64,000 nucleotides of DNA, from positions 6,118,501 through 6,182,500 of the forward strand of contig NZ_JAFIBW010000001.1 in assembly GCF_017833295.1 (NCBI RefSeq), given 5' to 3'. The notes beneath the pieces are model-generated. The model worked only from the letters and a program-made list of their open reading frames with translations, searched no databases and had not been told where the DNA came from. This document shows, piece by piece, positions 8,425-15,500 of the stretch. Position 1 is the first letter of the stretch; every line of letters begins with the position of its first letter. Position numbers and translations under genes: made by a program. This stretch comes from Methylobacterium sp. PvR107. GTDB lineage: Bacteria; Pseudomonadota; Alphaproteobacteria; Rhizobiales; Beijerinckiaceae.

Positions 8425-8570
8425 CCGGAACGGGCAGGCTCGAGGGACGCGCACCGGTTCGGCCCCCTGCGGGTCGCGGCCGGATCCGTTCGCCGCCTTC
8501 CGTGCCACCGGGAACATCGCCGCGGCACCCAAGCTTGTCGGAGAATCGAGCCCGGGAGGGTGGCGTGCGG

Positions 8571-8741
8571 ATGTTTCGGATCATGCAGGCGGCAACGGGC
8601 GCCATCCTCTGGATCGGCTCGGCGCTGGATCCCTAGAAGGCCCTCGACGCGATGGCGCGGACAGCCGGCTACCGCGACCGGAACACCATCCCGTCCCACC
8701 TGCATGCCGGGGGCCTCCATGTCGAGGAGGTGGGGGCGTGA
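8571..8741 (+). pseudogene. small gene with an in-frame amber stop
   Basis: One 57-codon frame reads MFRIMQAATGAILWIGSALDP, then TAG at 8634-8636, then continues KALDAMARTAGYRDRN and so on to HVEEVGA and a TGA at 8739-8741. Both halves look like one small alpha/beta protein of a kind common in Methylobacterium (F/Y-R-I-x-A-A-T-G start, ...HVE-V end). GGGAGGG at 8554-8560 supports initiation at the GTG at 8565 or the ATG at 8571. The simplest reading is a recent nonsense mutation (CAG or AAG to TAG). Suppression, or a sequencing error, is possible. Confidence 0.45.
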
Positions 8742-8772
8742 GCCGCCGCCGGACGGAAGCCGGAGACGCATC

Positions 8773-9015
8773 ATGACCAAGCTGTTCATCGCGCAGGTGC
8801 GCGACGCGGGCGGGGAGAAGCCCCTCGTGACCGTCAGGGCCGAGGCCGAGGGCGAGGCGCGCCTGTTCCTGGCCGCGGCCTATCCGGACGCGGAGATTGC
8901 CAGCATCACCGAGCCCAGCGACTGGACGAGCGACGCCGACACCGGAGCCAAAGCCGGCGACATCCGGGAGCATCCCGGCGTGACGTGGCAGCCGCCGTCG
9001 AGCCTGGCCGGTTGA
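8773..9015 (+). CDS. small conserved protein of unknown function
   Basis: An 80-residue, acidic, soluble protein. It begins MTKLFIAQVRDAGGEKPLVTVRAEAEGEARLFLAAAYPDAEIASI, which suggests a small beta-alpha-beta unit (two strands, then a helix rich in Glu/Ala). The C-terminal 25 residues are polar and probably disordered. GGAG at 8762-8765 supports the ATG. It follows the broken small gene by 31 bases in the same direction. The two resemble each other in size and in the pattern of predicted strands, but no clear sequence identity was seen. Confidence 0.6.
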   Translation: MTKLFIAQVRDAGGEKPLVTVRAEAEGEARLFLAAAYPDAEIASITEPSDWTSDADTGAKAGDIREHPGVTWQPPSSLAG

Positions 9016-9095
9016 GGCCGTCCCGGCGGGCGGATTGACGACAAATGTAGCGATGCGGTTGACGGGTCCTCAGCGCGGATCGCCGAGGCTGCGGC

Positions 9096-9452
9096 ATGAT
9101 ATCCGGTGATCCGACACCGCGCCTGTTCGCGGCCGCGGCCGCCCTGACCGGGACCGGCCTCCTGATGTGCCGCTCGGAGCCGTCCTGGGACGGGATCCTG
9201 GCCGGCCTGCTCTGCCTTGGGCTCTGGGGCCTCGGGACCCTCGCGGCACGGCCGGCACGCCCCTTGAGACGCCCACGACCGCGGCGGCCGGTGATCCTGG
9301 AGGCGTTCGTCGTCGAGACGCCCCGGGCCGCACCGGAGCTGCTGCCGGCCCCACGGACGACGGCCCGTGATCCGGCGGCCTCTCCTTGGCTGCCCGAGGT
9401 GCGGGCCCATCGGCAGCGGGTCGTCGAGCGATACACGCGCCAGCGCCGATAG
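9096..9452 (+). CDS. putative small membrane protein
   Basis: A 118-residue frame with two adjacent hydrophobic segments (LFAAAAALTGTGLLMC and ILAGLLCLGLWGLGTLAA, about residues 10-52). A basic Pro/Arg stretch (ARPARPLRRPRPRRP) follows, consistent with a cytoplasmic loop, then a C-terminal tail ending RVVERYTRQRR. No domain was recognised and no good ribosome site precedes the ATG. The positive-inside pattern favours a real inner-membrane protein. Function unknown. Confidence 0.5.
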   Translation: MISGDPTPRLFAAAAALTGTGLLMCRSEPSWDGILAGLLCLGLWGLGTLAARPARPLRRPRPRRPVILEAFVVETPRAAPELLPAPRTTARDPAASPWLPEVRAHRQRVVERYTRQRR

Positions 9453-9626
9453 ATTCGGCCGGCGGCCAGGCCCAACCGCTCACATTCCCGCCATCACCCG
9501 CGATTTGCCGGCCCAGGACGGTCCGGGCCCGGAACTGCCGCGGGCCTCAGGCCCATTCCCAATCGGCAACGGCACAGCCTCCGGGCCGGTCGGTGTCGGC
9601 ACGGAGACTGGCGAGAAGGACGCTCC

Positions 9627-9977
9627 ATGCTCGATCGACCGATCCTCGGGCTGGCCGTGTGGCTCTCGAAGCCCGCGGGCTTCCTGGCGACCTGCTTCAC
9701 CGTCACGGCAGGTCTCGCGGCCGGCGCCCTGCTGAGCTTCGACGACCACTGGGCGCTCGTCTTCAACCTGTTCCTGTCCATCGCCGCGATGCTCCTGGCG
9801 GGCGTGATCCTGGTGGCCGGCGCCCGCGATACCGGCGCCATCCAGATCAAGCTCGACGAGCTCATCCGCGCCGTCGAGAATGCCGACGACCGCCTGGTCG
9901 GGATCGAGGCGCGCAGCGCCGAGGAGCTGGAGCTCATCCGGCAGGGCCAGCATTCGGAACCGGTTGCGGAGCCGTGA
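9627..9977 (+). CDS. low-affinity iron permease family protein
   Basis: A 116-residue inner-membrane protein with two helices (FLATCFTVTAGLAAGALL and ALVFNLFLSIAAMLLAGVILVAGA). The family signature D-T-G-A-I-Q-I-K-L-D-E-L-I-R-A follows, then the A.D.L.GIE....EEL motif near residues 70-105. This is the small bacterial member of the family named after yeast Fet4. Iron transport has not been established for these proteins, and a stress or scaffold role is equally possible. AAGGA about eight bases upstream supports the ATG. No iron-related gene is adjacent. Confidence 0.8.
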   Translation: MLDRPILGLAVWLSKPAGFLATCFTVTAGLAAGALLSFDDHWALVFNLFLSIAAMLLAGVILVAGARDTGAIQIKLDELIRAVENADDRLVGIEARSAEELELIRQGQHSEPVAEP

Positions 9978-10076
9978 CCGCCCGTCGCGCAGTCCGGTGC
10001 GGCGCGGTCGCGAGATTCTGCCGCAGCACCGATCCGGTGCGCCCGGAGTTGGCCGAGAGCCAACCCAGGAGACAGC

Positions 10077-10277
10077 ATGGCGGACAAGACTGACGTGACG
10101 ACCTACACGGTGAAGCAGGCGCTGGCCGCCAAGGTCGACGACCACATCGAGATCGCGGTCGAGACGCAGGACGGCACCACGCTGAAGCTCAAGGCGACCG
10201 CCGACCAGCTGGATGCCCTGGTGGGCGATCTGGAGACGATCCTGGACGCCGATGATGCGGAGGGCGGGGCCGCCTGA
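10077..10277 (+). CDS. small acidic protein of unknown function
   Basis: A 66-residue, strongly acidic protein (MADKTDVTTYTVKQALAAKVDD...). It has a short helix-strand-strand pattern: EIAVETQDGTTLKLKATADQL, then an amphipathic helix DALVGDLETILDADD. AGGAG sits seven bases upstream of the ATG, one of the best ribosome sites in this part of the window, so it is very likely expressed. No known domain. It lies 99 bases after the permease-like gene. Confidence 0.65.
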   Translation: MADKTDVTTYTVKQALAAKVDDHIEIAVETQDGTTLKLKATADQLDALVGDLETILDADDAEGGAA

Positions 10278-10313
10278 GCGGCCTGTCCCGAAGCGGAAGC
10301 CGGCCGGGCGCGC

Positions 10314-10373
10314 AAGGGCGCGGCTTCGGCAAAGGCGCGGCTTCGGCAAGGGCGCGGCGCCCGATCGGGCGCC
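10314..10373. repeat. 17-bp tandem repeat followed by an 18-bp perfect palindrome
   Basis: The unit AAGGGCGCGGCTTCGGC occurs at 10314-10330, 10331-10347 (one mismatch) and partially at 10348-10357. It runs straight into GGCGCCCGATCGGGCGCC (10356-10373), a perfect palindrome with no T-run after it. It sits between the small acidic gene and the AI-2E-family gene. It may be a transcript-end structure or simple repeat growth. Confidence 0.6.
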
Positions 10374-10480
10374 GTCGCCATTGAAGAGTCCGGGCGGACA
10401 TTCCGGCTCAAAACCAAACCGGCCCCCGTGCAGTTGTGCCCATGAGCGTGGGCCGTCCGCGCATGCGTACCGGAGCTCCC

Positions 10481-12439
10481 ATGCCCATCGAGCCGAGTGC
10501 CGCCCCGCGCCAGCCCGCGCAGGTGCCGCCGCCCCTCGTTCCGGGCCTGCGCGGCCTCCTGACCCTCGCGGTCAGCGTCGTCCTGATCGCCGCCCTCTAT
10601 CTCGGCCGCGAGGTGTTCATTCCCCTCGTTCTGGCCGTCCTGCTCAGCTTCGTCCTGGCTCCGGTGGTCAACCTGCTGCGCCGGCTGCGCCTCGGCCGCA
10701 TCCTGTCGGTCATCGTCGCCGTGCTGCTCGCCCTCGGGGTCATCGGCGGCATCGGGACGATCATCGGCACCCAGGTCGCCGGCCTTGCCGGCAACCTGCC
10801 CCAGTACCAGGCCACCGTGCAGAAGAAGGTGGCGGGCCTGCAGCAGGGCTGGCTCGGCGACGCGAACCGCATCCTCCAGAAGTTCAACCACCAGGTGCAC
10901 GACGCGACCCAGAAGGCCGACGCCGCAGGCACGACCGCCGAGACAGGGCCGGCGGGCGAGACGCCCAAGGCGCAGCTCGTGCGCATCGAGCAGCCCGAGC
11001 CCTCGCCCCTGGCGCTGGCCGAGAAGGTGCTCGGCCCCATCGTCTCGCCGTTGACCGACGTCGGCATCGTCCTCGTCGTCGTGGTGTTCCTGCTCCTGCA
11101 GCGGGAGGACCTGCGCAACCGCATGATCCGCCTGTTCGGGTCGAGCGACCTGCACCGCACGACGGTGGCCATGGACGACGCGGCGGGCCGACTCGGCACC
11201 TACTTCCTGGCCCAGCTCGGCATGAACGCCGCCTTCGGGGTCATCGTCGGGGTCGGCCTCTGGTTCATCGGGGTGCCCAACCCGCTGCTATGGGGCGTGT
11301 TCTCGGCGATCATGCGCTTCATCCCCTATATCGGCGCCGTCGCCTCCGGGGTCCTTCCCGTGGCCCTGGCGGCCGCGGTCGACCCGGGGTGGACGATGGT
11401 GATCGCGACCGCGGGGCTGTTCCTGATCGCCGAGCCGATCTTCGGACAGGTGATCGAGCCGCTGCTCTACGGCCATTCCACCGGGCTCTCGCCTTTCGCG
11501 GTGATCGTCTCGACCCTGTTCTGGGGCTTCCTGTGGGGGCCCATCGGCCTGATCCTGGCCACCCCGTTCACCGTCTGCCTCGTGGTGCTCGGCCGCCACG
11601 TGGACAGCCTGGAATTCCTCGACGTCCTGCTCGGCGACCGGCCGCCGCTGACGCCGGTCGAGAACTTCTACCAGCGCATGCTGGCGGGCGACCCGGACGA
11701 GGCGCGCGACCTCGGCGAGGCCATGCTGAAGGAGCGGTCGCTGTCCTCGTACTACGACGAGGTGGCGCTCAAGGGCCTGCGGCTCGCCGCGAACGATTTC
11801 GTGCGCGGGGTCGTGACGCCGGCGCAACTCGACAACATCCGCGCCTCGGCCCGCTCGCTGGTGGATGATTTCGAGGACCATCCCGACGCGGAACCCCAAG
11901 GGGACGACAAGAAGGTCAATCCGGGGGAGACGCCGACCCTGGCCGAGCGGACCCATCCCAAGACCGAGGCCATACCGGGCCAGGCGCCGTCCCGCGACTC
12001 CCTGCCCGAGGCGTGGCGCGGGGACGCCCCCGTCCTTTGCGTGGCCGGGCGCGGCCCCCTCGACGAGGCCTCCTCGGCGATGCTGGCCCAGTTGCTGCGC
12101 AAGCACGGGCTCGGCGCCCGGGTCATCGGCTACGAGGCCGTCGCGCGCGATCGCATCCGCGATCTGGACCTCACGGGCGTGGCGATGGTGTGCATCTCCT
12201 ATCTCGACATCAGCGGCAGCCCCGCGCATCTGCGCTACCTGCTGGAGCGCCTGAAGCGGCGTGCCCCGCAGCTGCCGGTGCTGGTGGGCCTCTGGCCTGT
12301 GGACGAGACGGTGCTCACCGATGCCGCGCTGGGCCGGTCGATCGGGGCCGACGTCTACGTGTCTTCGCTGCGCGACGGGGTCGAGGCCTGCCTGCAAGCC
12401 ACGCAGGCCGCCCCGGGCAGGGGCGCCGAGGCCGCCTGA
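10481..12439 (+). CDS. AI-2E family transporter with a long cytoplasmic extension
   Basis: A 652-residue membrane protein. Residues about 20-365 form the AI-2E/PerM-type permease: an early helix pair (LTLAVSVVLIAALYLGREVFIPLVLAVLLSFVLAPVVNLL), a long soluble loop, then the family core with IMRFIPYIGAVASGVLPV and LFWGFLWGPIGLILATPFTVCLVVLG. The family has been linked to AI-2 export, Na+/Li+ antiport and peptides, so the substrate is unknown. Residues about 380-460 are helical and 460-520 disordered. The last 130 residues (VLCVAGRGPLDEASSAMLAQLLRKHGL...) look like a Rossmann or B12-binding-like fold. The ATG at 10481 has CGGAG in place; a GTG at 10436 is open but unsupported. Confidence 0.85.
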   Translation: MPIEPSAAPRQPAQVPPPLVPGLRGLLTLAVSVVLIAALYLGREVFIPLVLAVLLSFVLAPVVNLLRRLRLGRILSVIVAVLLALGVIGGIGTIIGTQVAGLAGNLPQYQATVQKKVAGLQQGWLGDANRILQKFNHQVHDATQKADAAGTTAETGPAGETPKAQLVRIEQPEPSPLALAEKVLGPIVSPLTDVGIVLVVVVFLLLQREDLRNRMIRLFGSSDLHRTTVAMDDAAGRLGTYFLAQLGMNAAFGVIVGVGLWFIGVPNPLLWGVFSAIMRFIPYIGAVASGVLPVALAAAVDPGWTMVIATAGLFLIAEPIFGQVIEPLLYGHSTGLSPFAVIVSTLFWGFLWGPIGLILATPFTVCLVVLGRHVDSLEFLDVLLGDRPPLTPVENFYQRMLAGDPDEARDLGEAMLKERSLSSYYDEVALKGLRLAANDFVRGVVTPAQLDNIRASARSLVDDFEDHPDAEPQGDDKKVNPGETPTLAERTHPKTEAIPGQAPSRDSLPEAWRGDAPVLCVAGRGPLDEASSAMLAQLLRKHGLGARVIGYEAVARDRIRDLDLTGVAMVCISYLDISGSPAHLRYLLERLKRRAPQLPVLVGLWPVDETVLTDAALGRSIGADVYVSSLRDGVEACLQATQAAPGRGAEAA

Positions 12440-12481
12440 GACGGTTTCCGTTTGACCGCTCCGGTCGAGGTGTCCTTCTCG

Positions 12482-12570
12482 GTCATCACGAGCGCAGCGA
12501 AGTGGCCCAGGGCAGCGCGACATCAGCCGTCGCCGCGCTGTCTGGATTGCTTCGCTCCGCTCGCCAGGAC
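12482..12570. repeat. imperfect palindromic intergenic repeat
   Basis: The arms 12482-12510 and 12542-12570 are about 29 bases each and roughly three-quarters complementary. Their core AGCG.AGCGAAG pairs with CTTCGCT.CGCT. This is the 'GTCAT.ACGAGCG.AGCGAAG...' type of dispersed element found in intergenic DNA of many alphaproteobacteria. It sits just past the stop of the AI-2E-family gene and could fold into a long hairpin at the transcript end. Confidence 0.65.
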
Positions 12571-12743
12571 GGGGGAGCCGAAATCATCCTCCGGAACCGC
12601 TCTGGGACCGCCTGCCGTACCCGCCTGCCGCGTCGTCGCCTTCGACCCCGAACCCGGCCGCGCAGAGCCGGTCGGATACCATCCGGGGCGTCGAGTATTC
12701 TGCTATGGATCGTTGTCGGAGCTTCGCATTGAGGAGACGTTGG

Positions 12744-12872
12744 GTGTCCCGCTGCGTGTTCGCCATCCGGGATGGCGAAATGTCGGCTGATCCGGATCCG
12801 GTCCGCCGCGCGTGCCGGCGCGCCCCGGGCGAGGCGGCGCGCTGCGGCCCGATGCTCGGCTGGGCGCCATGA
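12744..12872 (+). CDS. possible micro-gene coupled to the next gene
   Basis: A 42-residue frame (VSRCVFAIRDGEMSADPDP...GPMLGWAP) starting at GTG, with GAGGAG at 12731-12736. Its TGA (12870-12872) overlaps the ATG of the next gene as ATGA, the usual sign of translational coupling. The next gene lacks its own ribosome site, so this frame could be the element that delivers ribosomes to it. The protein is Cys/Arg/Pro-rich with no known domain. The frame is also open back to an ATG at 12702. Confidence 0.35.
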   Translation: MSRCVFAIRDGEMSADPDPVRRACRRAPGEAARCGPMLGWAP

Positions 12873-13147
12873 CCGGTCCGGACGGCGCCCCAGACCCGGG
12901 CTCGGCTCCGCCGCCGGCGCGCTATCGGCTGCAATGTGTCGTGCACCGGGAGAGCGCGAGCGGCATCATCATCCACGACGAGCAGATTTTCGGGCGCTCC
13001 GAGGTGACCGCGATTGCGGACGCGAAGGCGCGGTTTGCGCATCTGCTCGCCGGCCGCTCGGGCTCGGCGGCCCTGCGGGATGCGGCCGGACGGGTGGTCT
13101 GGTCCACGCAGCAGAATGCTGCGCCCGGGGCGTTCAAACCCCTGTAA
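12869..13147 (+). CDS. small protein of unknown function
   Basis: A 92-residue soluble protein. After a Pro/Gly-rich start (MTGPDGAPDPGSAPPP), it has a compact alpha/beta pattern: YRLQCVVHRESASGIIIHDEQIFG, then a helix EVTAIADAKARFAHLLAG, then AALRDAAGRVVWSTQQ. This resembles other small uncharacterised proteins of Methylobacterium that end with a 'D..G..VW' strand (compare the protein at 30452-30673, which has D-x-x-G-x-L-L-W). The ATG overlaps the upstream stop (ATGA). Function unknown. Confidence 0.55.
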   Translation: MTGPDGAPDPGSAPPPARYRLQCVVHRESASGIIIHDEQIFGRSEVTAIADAKARFAHLLAGRSGSAALRDAAGRVVWSTQQNAAPGAFKPL

Positions 13148-13186
13148 CGGCCTGTCCGGTCGCGCGGCGGCGGCGCCGGGCAGACC

Positions 13187-13360
13187 TCAGCGGTTCGGTT
13201 CCAGATCGATCACCGGTCCGCCGACATCGAAGAATTCGTCCTCGAAGAGCAGGCCTTCTTCAAGCTCATCGTCCTCTCTCCGCCGGAATGGCACGATCGA
13301 GGACAGTACTCCGAGGCAGAGCGCACCGGCAACGAAGGCAATCAGGATGGCGATGCTCAT
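13187..13360 (-). CDS. small single-pass membrane protein with an acidic tail
   Basis: A 57-residue protein: one N-terminal helix (MSIAILIAFVAGALCLGVLSSIV), a basic stop-transfer patch (PFRRR), then a very acidic cytoplasmic tail (EDDELEEGLLFEDEFFDVGGPVIDLEP). The order of hydrophobic, basic and acidic blocks makes a real membrane micro-protein likely, although the ribosome site is weak. It is convergent with the preceding rightward gene. Function unknown. Confidence 0.5.
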   Translation of the reverse strand: MSIAILIAFVAGALCLGVLSSIVPFRRREDDELEEGLLFEDEFFDVGGPVIDLEPNR

Positions 13361-13582
13361 GACGGAACACCCGGGTGCAGCGTGCACCTGCAGCAAGCAC
13401 CGACAAGATTAAGACTCGGTTCCCGCTCGGCGCAATCGAAATCCGCACCGGCGGTGACCGCGGGCTGGATCGGGCCCTGAAATGCCGCGTCCGGCCTCAG
13501 TTCGGCGGCCGTCGGCCCACCGGCCGGTGCCGCGCCGCGGCAGACTCGAGCCCCTGCACGTACGGCGCGATTCGCGTCCCGC

Positions 13583-14065
13583 TCAGCCCTGCGCGGGCAC
13601 CTTATCCTTCTGGTGATCGACCTCGTCGCGGATGCCGTGACCGGCCATCAGGATTTCGGCCATGAACGCGCCGAGCGCCGCCACCGTGCAGACCAGCGCC
13701 GCCCCGAAGCACGCGAACAGGATCGACGCCGTGGCGGCGTCACGCAGCGCTCCGACGAACAGGGTCAGCACCGCCATGCCGATCAGGCCGCCTCCCAGCG
13801 AGGCCAGCACGACGGCGAGGTCGAGGATAAAGGAGCGCCGCCGCAGGAAGGTCAGGCGGCGGCCCAGACGCGCGGCCTCGGCGCTCGTCGCCTTGGCGGC
13901 CTCCGCCGAGAGCGCGTCGACCTTGTCGGAGATCCGGCCGAGCCGGGTCGAGAACACGTTCAGCAGGGTCGCGAGCGCCGAGAGCAGGAAGGCGGGCGCG
14001 AGCGCCACTTGGATGATATGCGCGATGCTGTCGGGCTCGGCGGAGCTGAGGGAGAATCCGAACAT
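13583..14065 (-). CDS. DUF2721 membrane protein
   Basis: A 160-residue inner-membrane protein with three helices (ALAPAFLLSALATLLNV, LDLAVVLASLGGGLIGMAVLTLFVGAL and ILFACFGAALVCTVAALGAFMAEIL). The DUF2721 signature L-L-S-A-L-A-T-L-L-N-V-F-S-T-R-L-G-R-I-S-D-K follows the first helix. The family has no assigned function. Full family length. Its stop is in open DNA; upstream, the leftward micro-genes may belong to another transcript. Confidence 0.8.
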   Translation of the reverse strand: MFGFSLSSAEPDSIAHIIQVALAPAFLLSALATLLNVFSTRLGRISDKVDALSAEAAKATSAEAARLGRRLTFLRRRSFILDLAVVLASLGGGLIGMAVLTLFVGALRDAATASILFACFGAALVCTVAALGAFMAEILMAGHGIRDEVDHQKDKVPAQG

Positions 14066-14170
14066 CGACCCTACGCTCGCGACCGCGTCATGCCCGGGCG
14101 GATCTCGGGGCAGATCTTGGGGATGACCCGGAAAGCGGCAGGGGAGCGCGAACGGACCATGCCGGGAGGG

Positions 14171-14266
14171 TCACCACAGGAGGCCCTCCGCGTGCAACCC
14201 GACGACGAGCAGGGCCAGCGCCGTGAGGAACGCGACCGCGAGGTAGGGGGCCGGGGTGTCGGTCAC
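14171..14266 (-). CDS. 31-residue membrane micro-protein, coupled to the gene upstream
   Basis: VTDTPAPYLAVAFLTALALLVVGLHAEGLLW: a single hydrophobic helix with almost nothing outside it. The GTG start overlaps the TGA of the preceding micro-gene (GTGA), so translation is probably coupled. Very short, but the overlap and the clean membrane segment argue for a real product. It could act as a partner helix for the 50-residue protein. No homologue known to me. Confidence 0.45.
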   Translation of the reverse strand: MTDTPAPYLAVAFLTALALLVVGLHAEGLLW

Positions 14267-14415
14267 CGGAGCCTCCACACCCGCGGATTGGTGGCGACCA
14301 CCGCCAGGACGTAGAAGGCCACGCCGAGCGGCGTCCCGTAGGCCACGACGGCAACGCCGATCCCGATCCAAGCCGACAGAAGCGCCAGCATCGACAGCAG
14401 CGCGAGCGGGTTCAT
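14263..14415 (-). CDS. 50-residue two-helix membrane micro-protein
   Basis: MNPLALLSMLALLSAWIGIGVAVVAYGTPLGVAFYVLAVVATNPRVWRLR: two hydrophobic segments joined by YGTP, then a basic C-terminus, so both ends are probably cytoplasmic. GGGAG is correctly placed before the ATG. It overlaps the 31-residue gene by four bases. Function unknown. Confidence 0.5.
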   Translation of the reverse strand: MNPLALLSMLALLSAWIGIGVAVVAYGTPLGVAFYVLAVVATNPRVWRLR

Positions 14416-14450
14416 GCGCGTCTCCCGAGGTTCAGCCGCTGACCGGATCG

Positions 14451-14843
14451 TCATCGCGCGGGCGACCGTGCCTGCACGACGAACGCCGCCGGCACATAGC
14501 GCCGGATGCAGGCGAGGGAAGCCGCGAGCGCCGGCCGGCTGAGGAACGGCCCGAACACGACCGGCGCATCGCCCGGCGGCGCCGCGAAGGCGTCGCCCGC
14601 ATCGAGGCGGGCCGGGAGCCCGCAGCCCCGGCCCGCTTGCGCGATCGCCGCGCCCGAAGGCGTGGACTCTTCCGGTCCGATGAAGCGCGACAGCAGCGTG
14701 CTGCGGATCGAGCCGGCATAGATCCACCAGCCGACCGTATCCTCCTCGACCGCCCCGGCCGGCCTCGGCAGCCCGGACAGACCGGCGACGACGAGCCCGC
14801 ACGCCGTGAGCTGCCGCGCGATCCGCCCGTTCACGCTCGACAT
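14451..14843 (-). CDS. exported protein of unknown function
   Basis: A 130-residue protein with a signal sequence (RQLTACGLVVAGLSGLPRPAGA). A domain follows with W-W-I-Y-A-G-S, two Cys (GRGCGLPARL and LACIRRYVPAAF) that could form a disulfide, and a closing VVFGPFLSRPALAASL..IRRYVPAAFVVQA. The V-F-G-P-F....A pattern is SPOR-like (peptidoglycan-binding fold), but the match is loose. The ATG at 14843 was chosen because it begins the signal peptide; the frame is open further upstream without support. It is followed after 35 bases by the two micro-genes. Confidence 0.55.
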   Translation of the reverse strand: MSSVNGRIARQLTACGLVVAGLSGLPRPAGAVEEDTVGWWIYAGSIRSTLLSRFIGPEESTPSGAAIAQAGRGCGLPARLDAGDAFAAPPGDAPVVFGPFLSRPALAASLACIRRYVPAAFVVQARSPAR

Positions 14844-15500
14844 CCCTCGCTTCTCCACAGGTCGCCTGTCCTGTCCCGGCCCAAGTTCTGCCGGTGGCAG
14901 GGCGTGTGCGGTCATGCGGTTCCGACCCGCAACCCGGCGGATCCGGGTCAGGGTACGATGATCGGAACGGTGATGCCAAGAACGGGTCCGCGCCATGACA
15001 GTTTCCGCCCGCAAGCACGTTGCCGCGCGCCTGGGTCAGGACTGTGCGGCGGCCGCACCGGCCCGCAGGACAACGTCCCGGATGCGGACCGAACCCCGGC
15101 GACGATCGCCGGGCTGCCGACCGTTCACGCCGGCACGGCGACCGGTCGCGTCGTAAATTAATGTTAACCGCGTTCTGCCCCCCGCGCAGGCTTGCGAGCC
15201 GACCGCCGGTGGGATCTAAGAAACGATGAAGCTTCCTGGTTGGTCCTGGGAACATTCACGAACGAACTCGAGCCCCGTCCGCCCCCGTGCGGCGGGGCTT
15301 TTTGTTTCCGAAAAACTTTCGGATACCGTTTCATAACGCTGCCTGGGCCGGCGAAAAGCGGGATGTGCTCTAACGCACCTAGCTGCTTCCGCCCGAAAGC
15401 CTCGATTCCAGGCTGTTGCAGCGATGCACTATCGCGTCCGCGCATCCTGTCGTTCTTGTCGCGCCGCACACATCCCGCCTAACGGGAGACAGAGGACCAG
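14844..15500. other. long intergenic region holding a candidate small RNA
   Basis: This 657-base gap has no convincing protein gene. It contains an AT-rich spot (TTAATGTTAACC near 15160-15171) and a strong Rho-independent terminator at 15271-15307 with no gene upstream on that strand, which suggests a small RNA of roughly 100 bases. It also holds the promoter and leader of the outer-membrane protein gene. A 36-codon frame from ATG at 15225 (MKLPGWSWEHS...) runs through the terminator stem and is probably chance. Confidence 0.5.
15271..15307 (+). terminator. strong Rho-independent terminator without an upstream gene
   Basis: The stem AGCCCCG (15271-15277) / CGGGGCT (15293-15299) has an inner GC-rich extension. 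TTTTTGTTT starts right after it at 15299. No gene on the plus strand ends before it, so it probably ends a small RNA or a 5'-leader transcript. Confidence 0.75.

Noticed and set aside
13399..13423. An EcfG promoter for the small membrane gene at 13187-13360
   Set aside because: Read on the minus strand it is GGAAC-N16-CGGT, and the -10 box does not match CGTT; on its own this is within chance.
15225..15335. A 36-codon gene starting MKLPGWSWEHS
   Set aside because: It reads straight through the strong terminator stem and T-run, and has no clear ribosome site; a small RNA fits the structure better.
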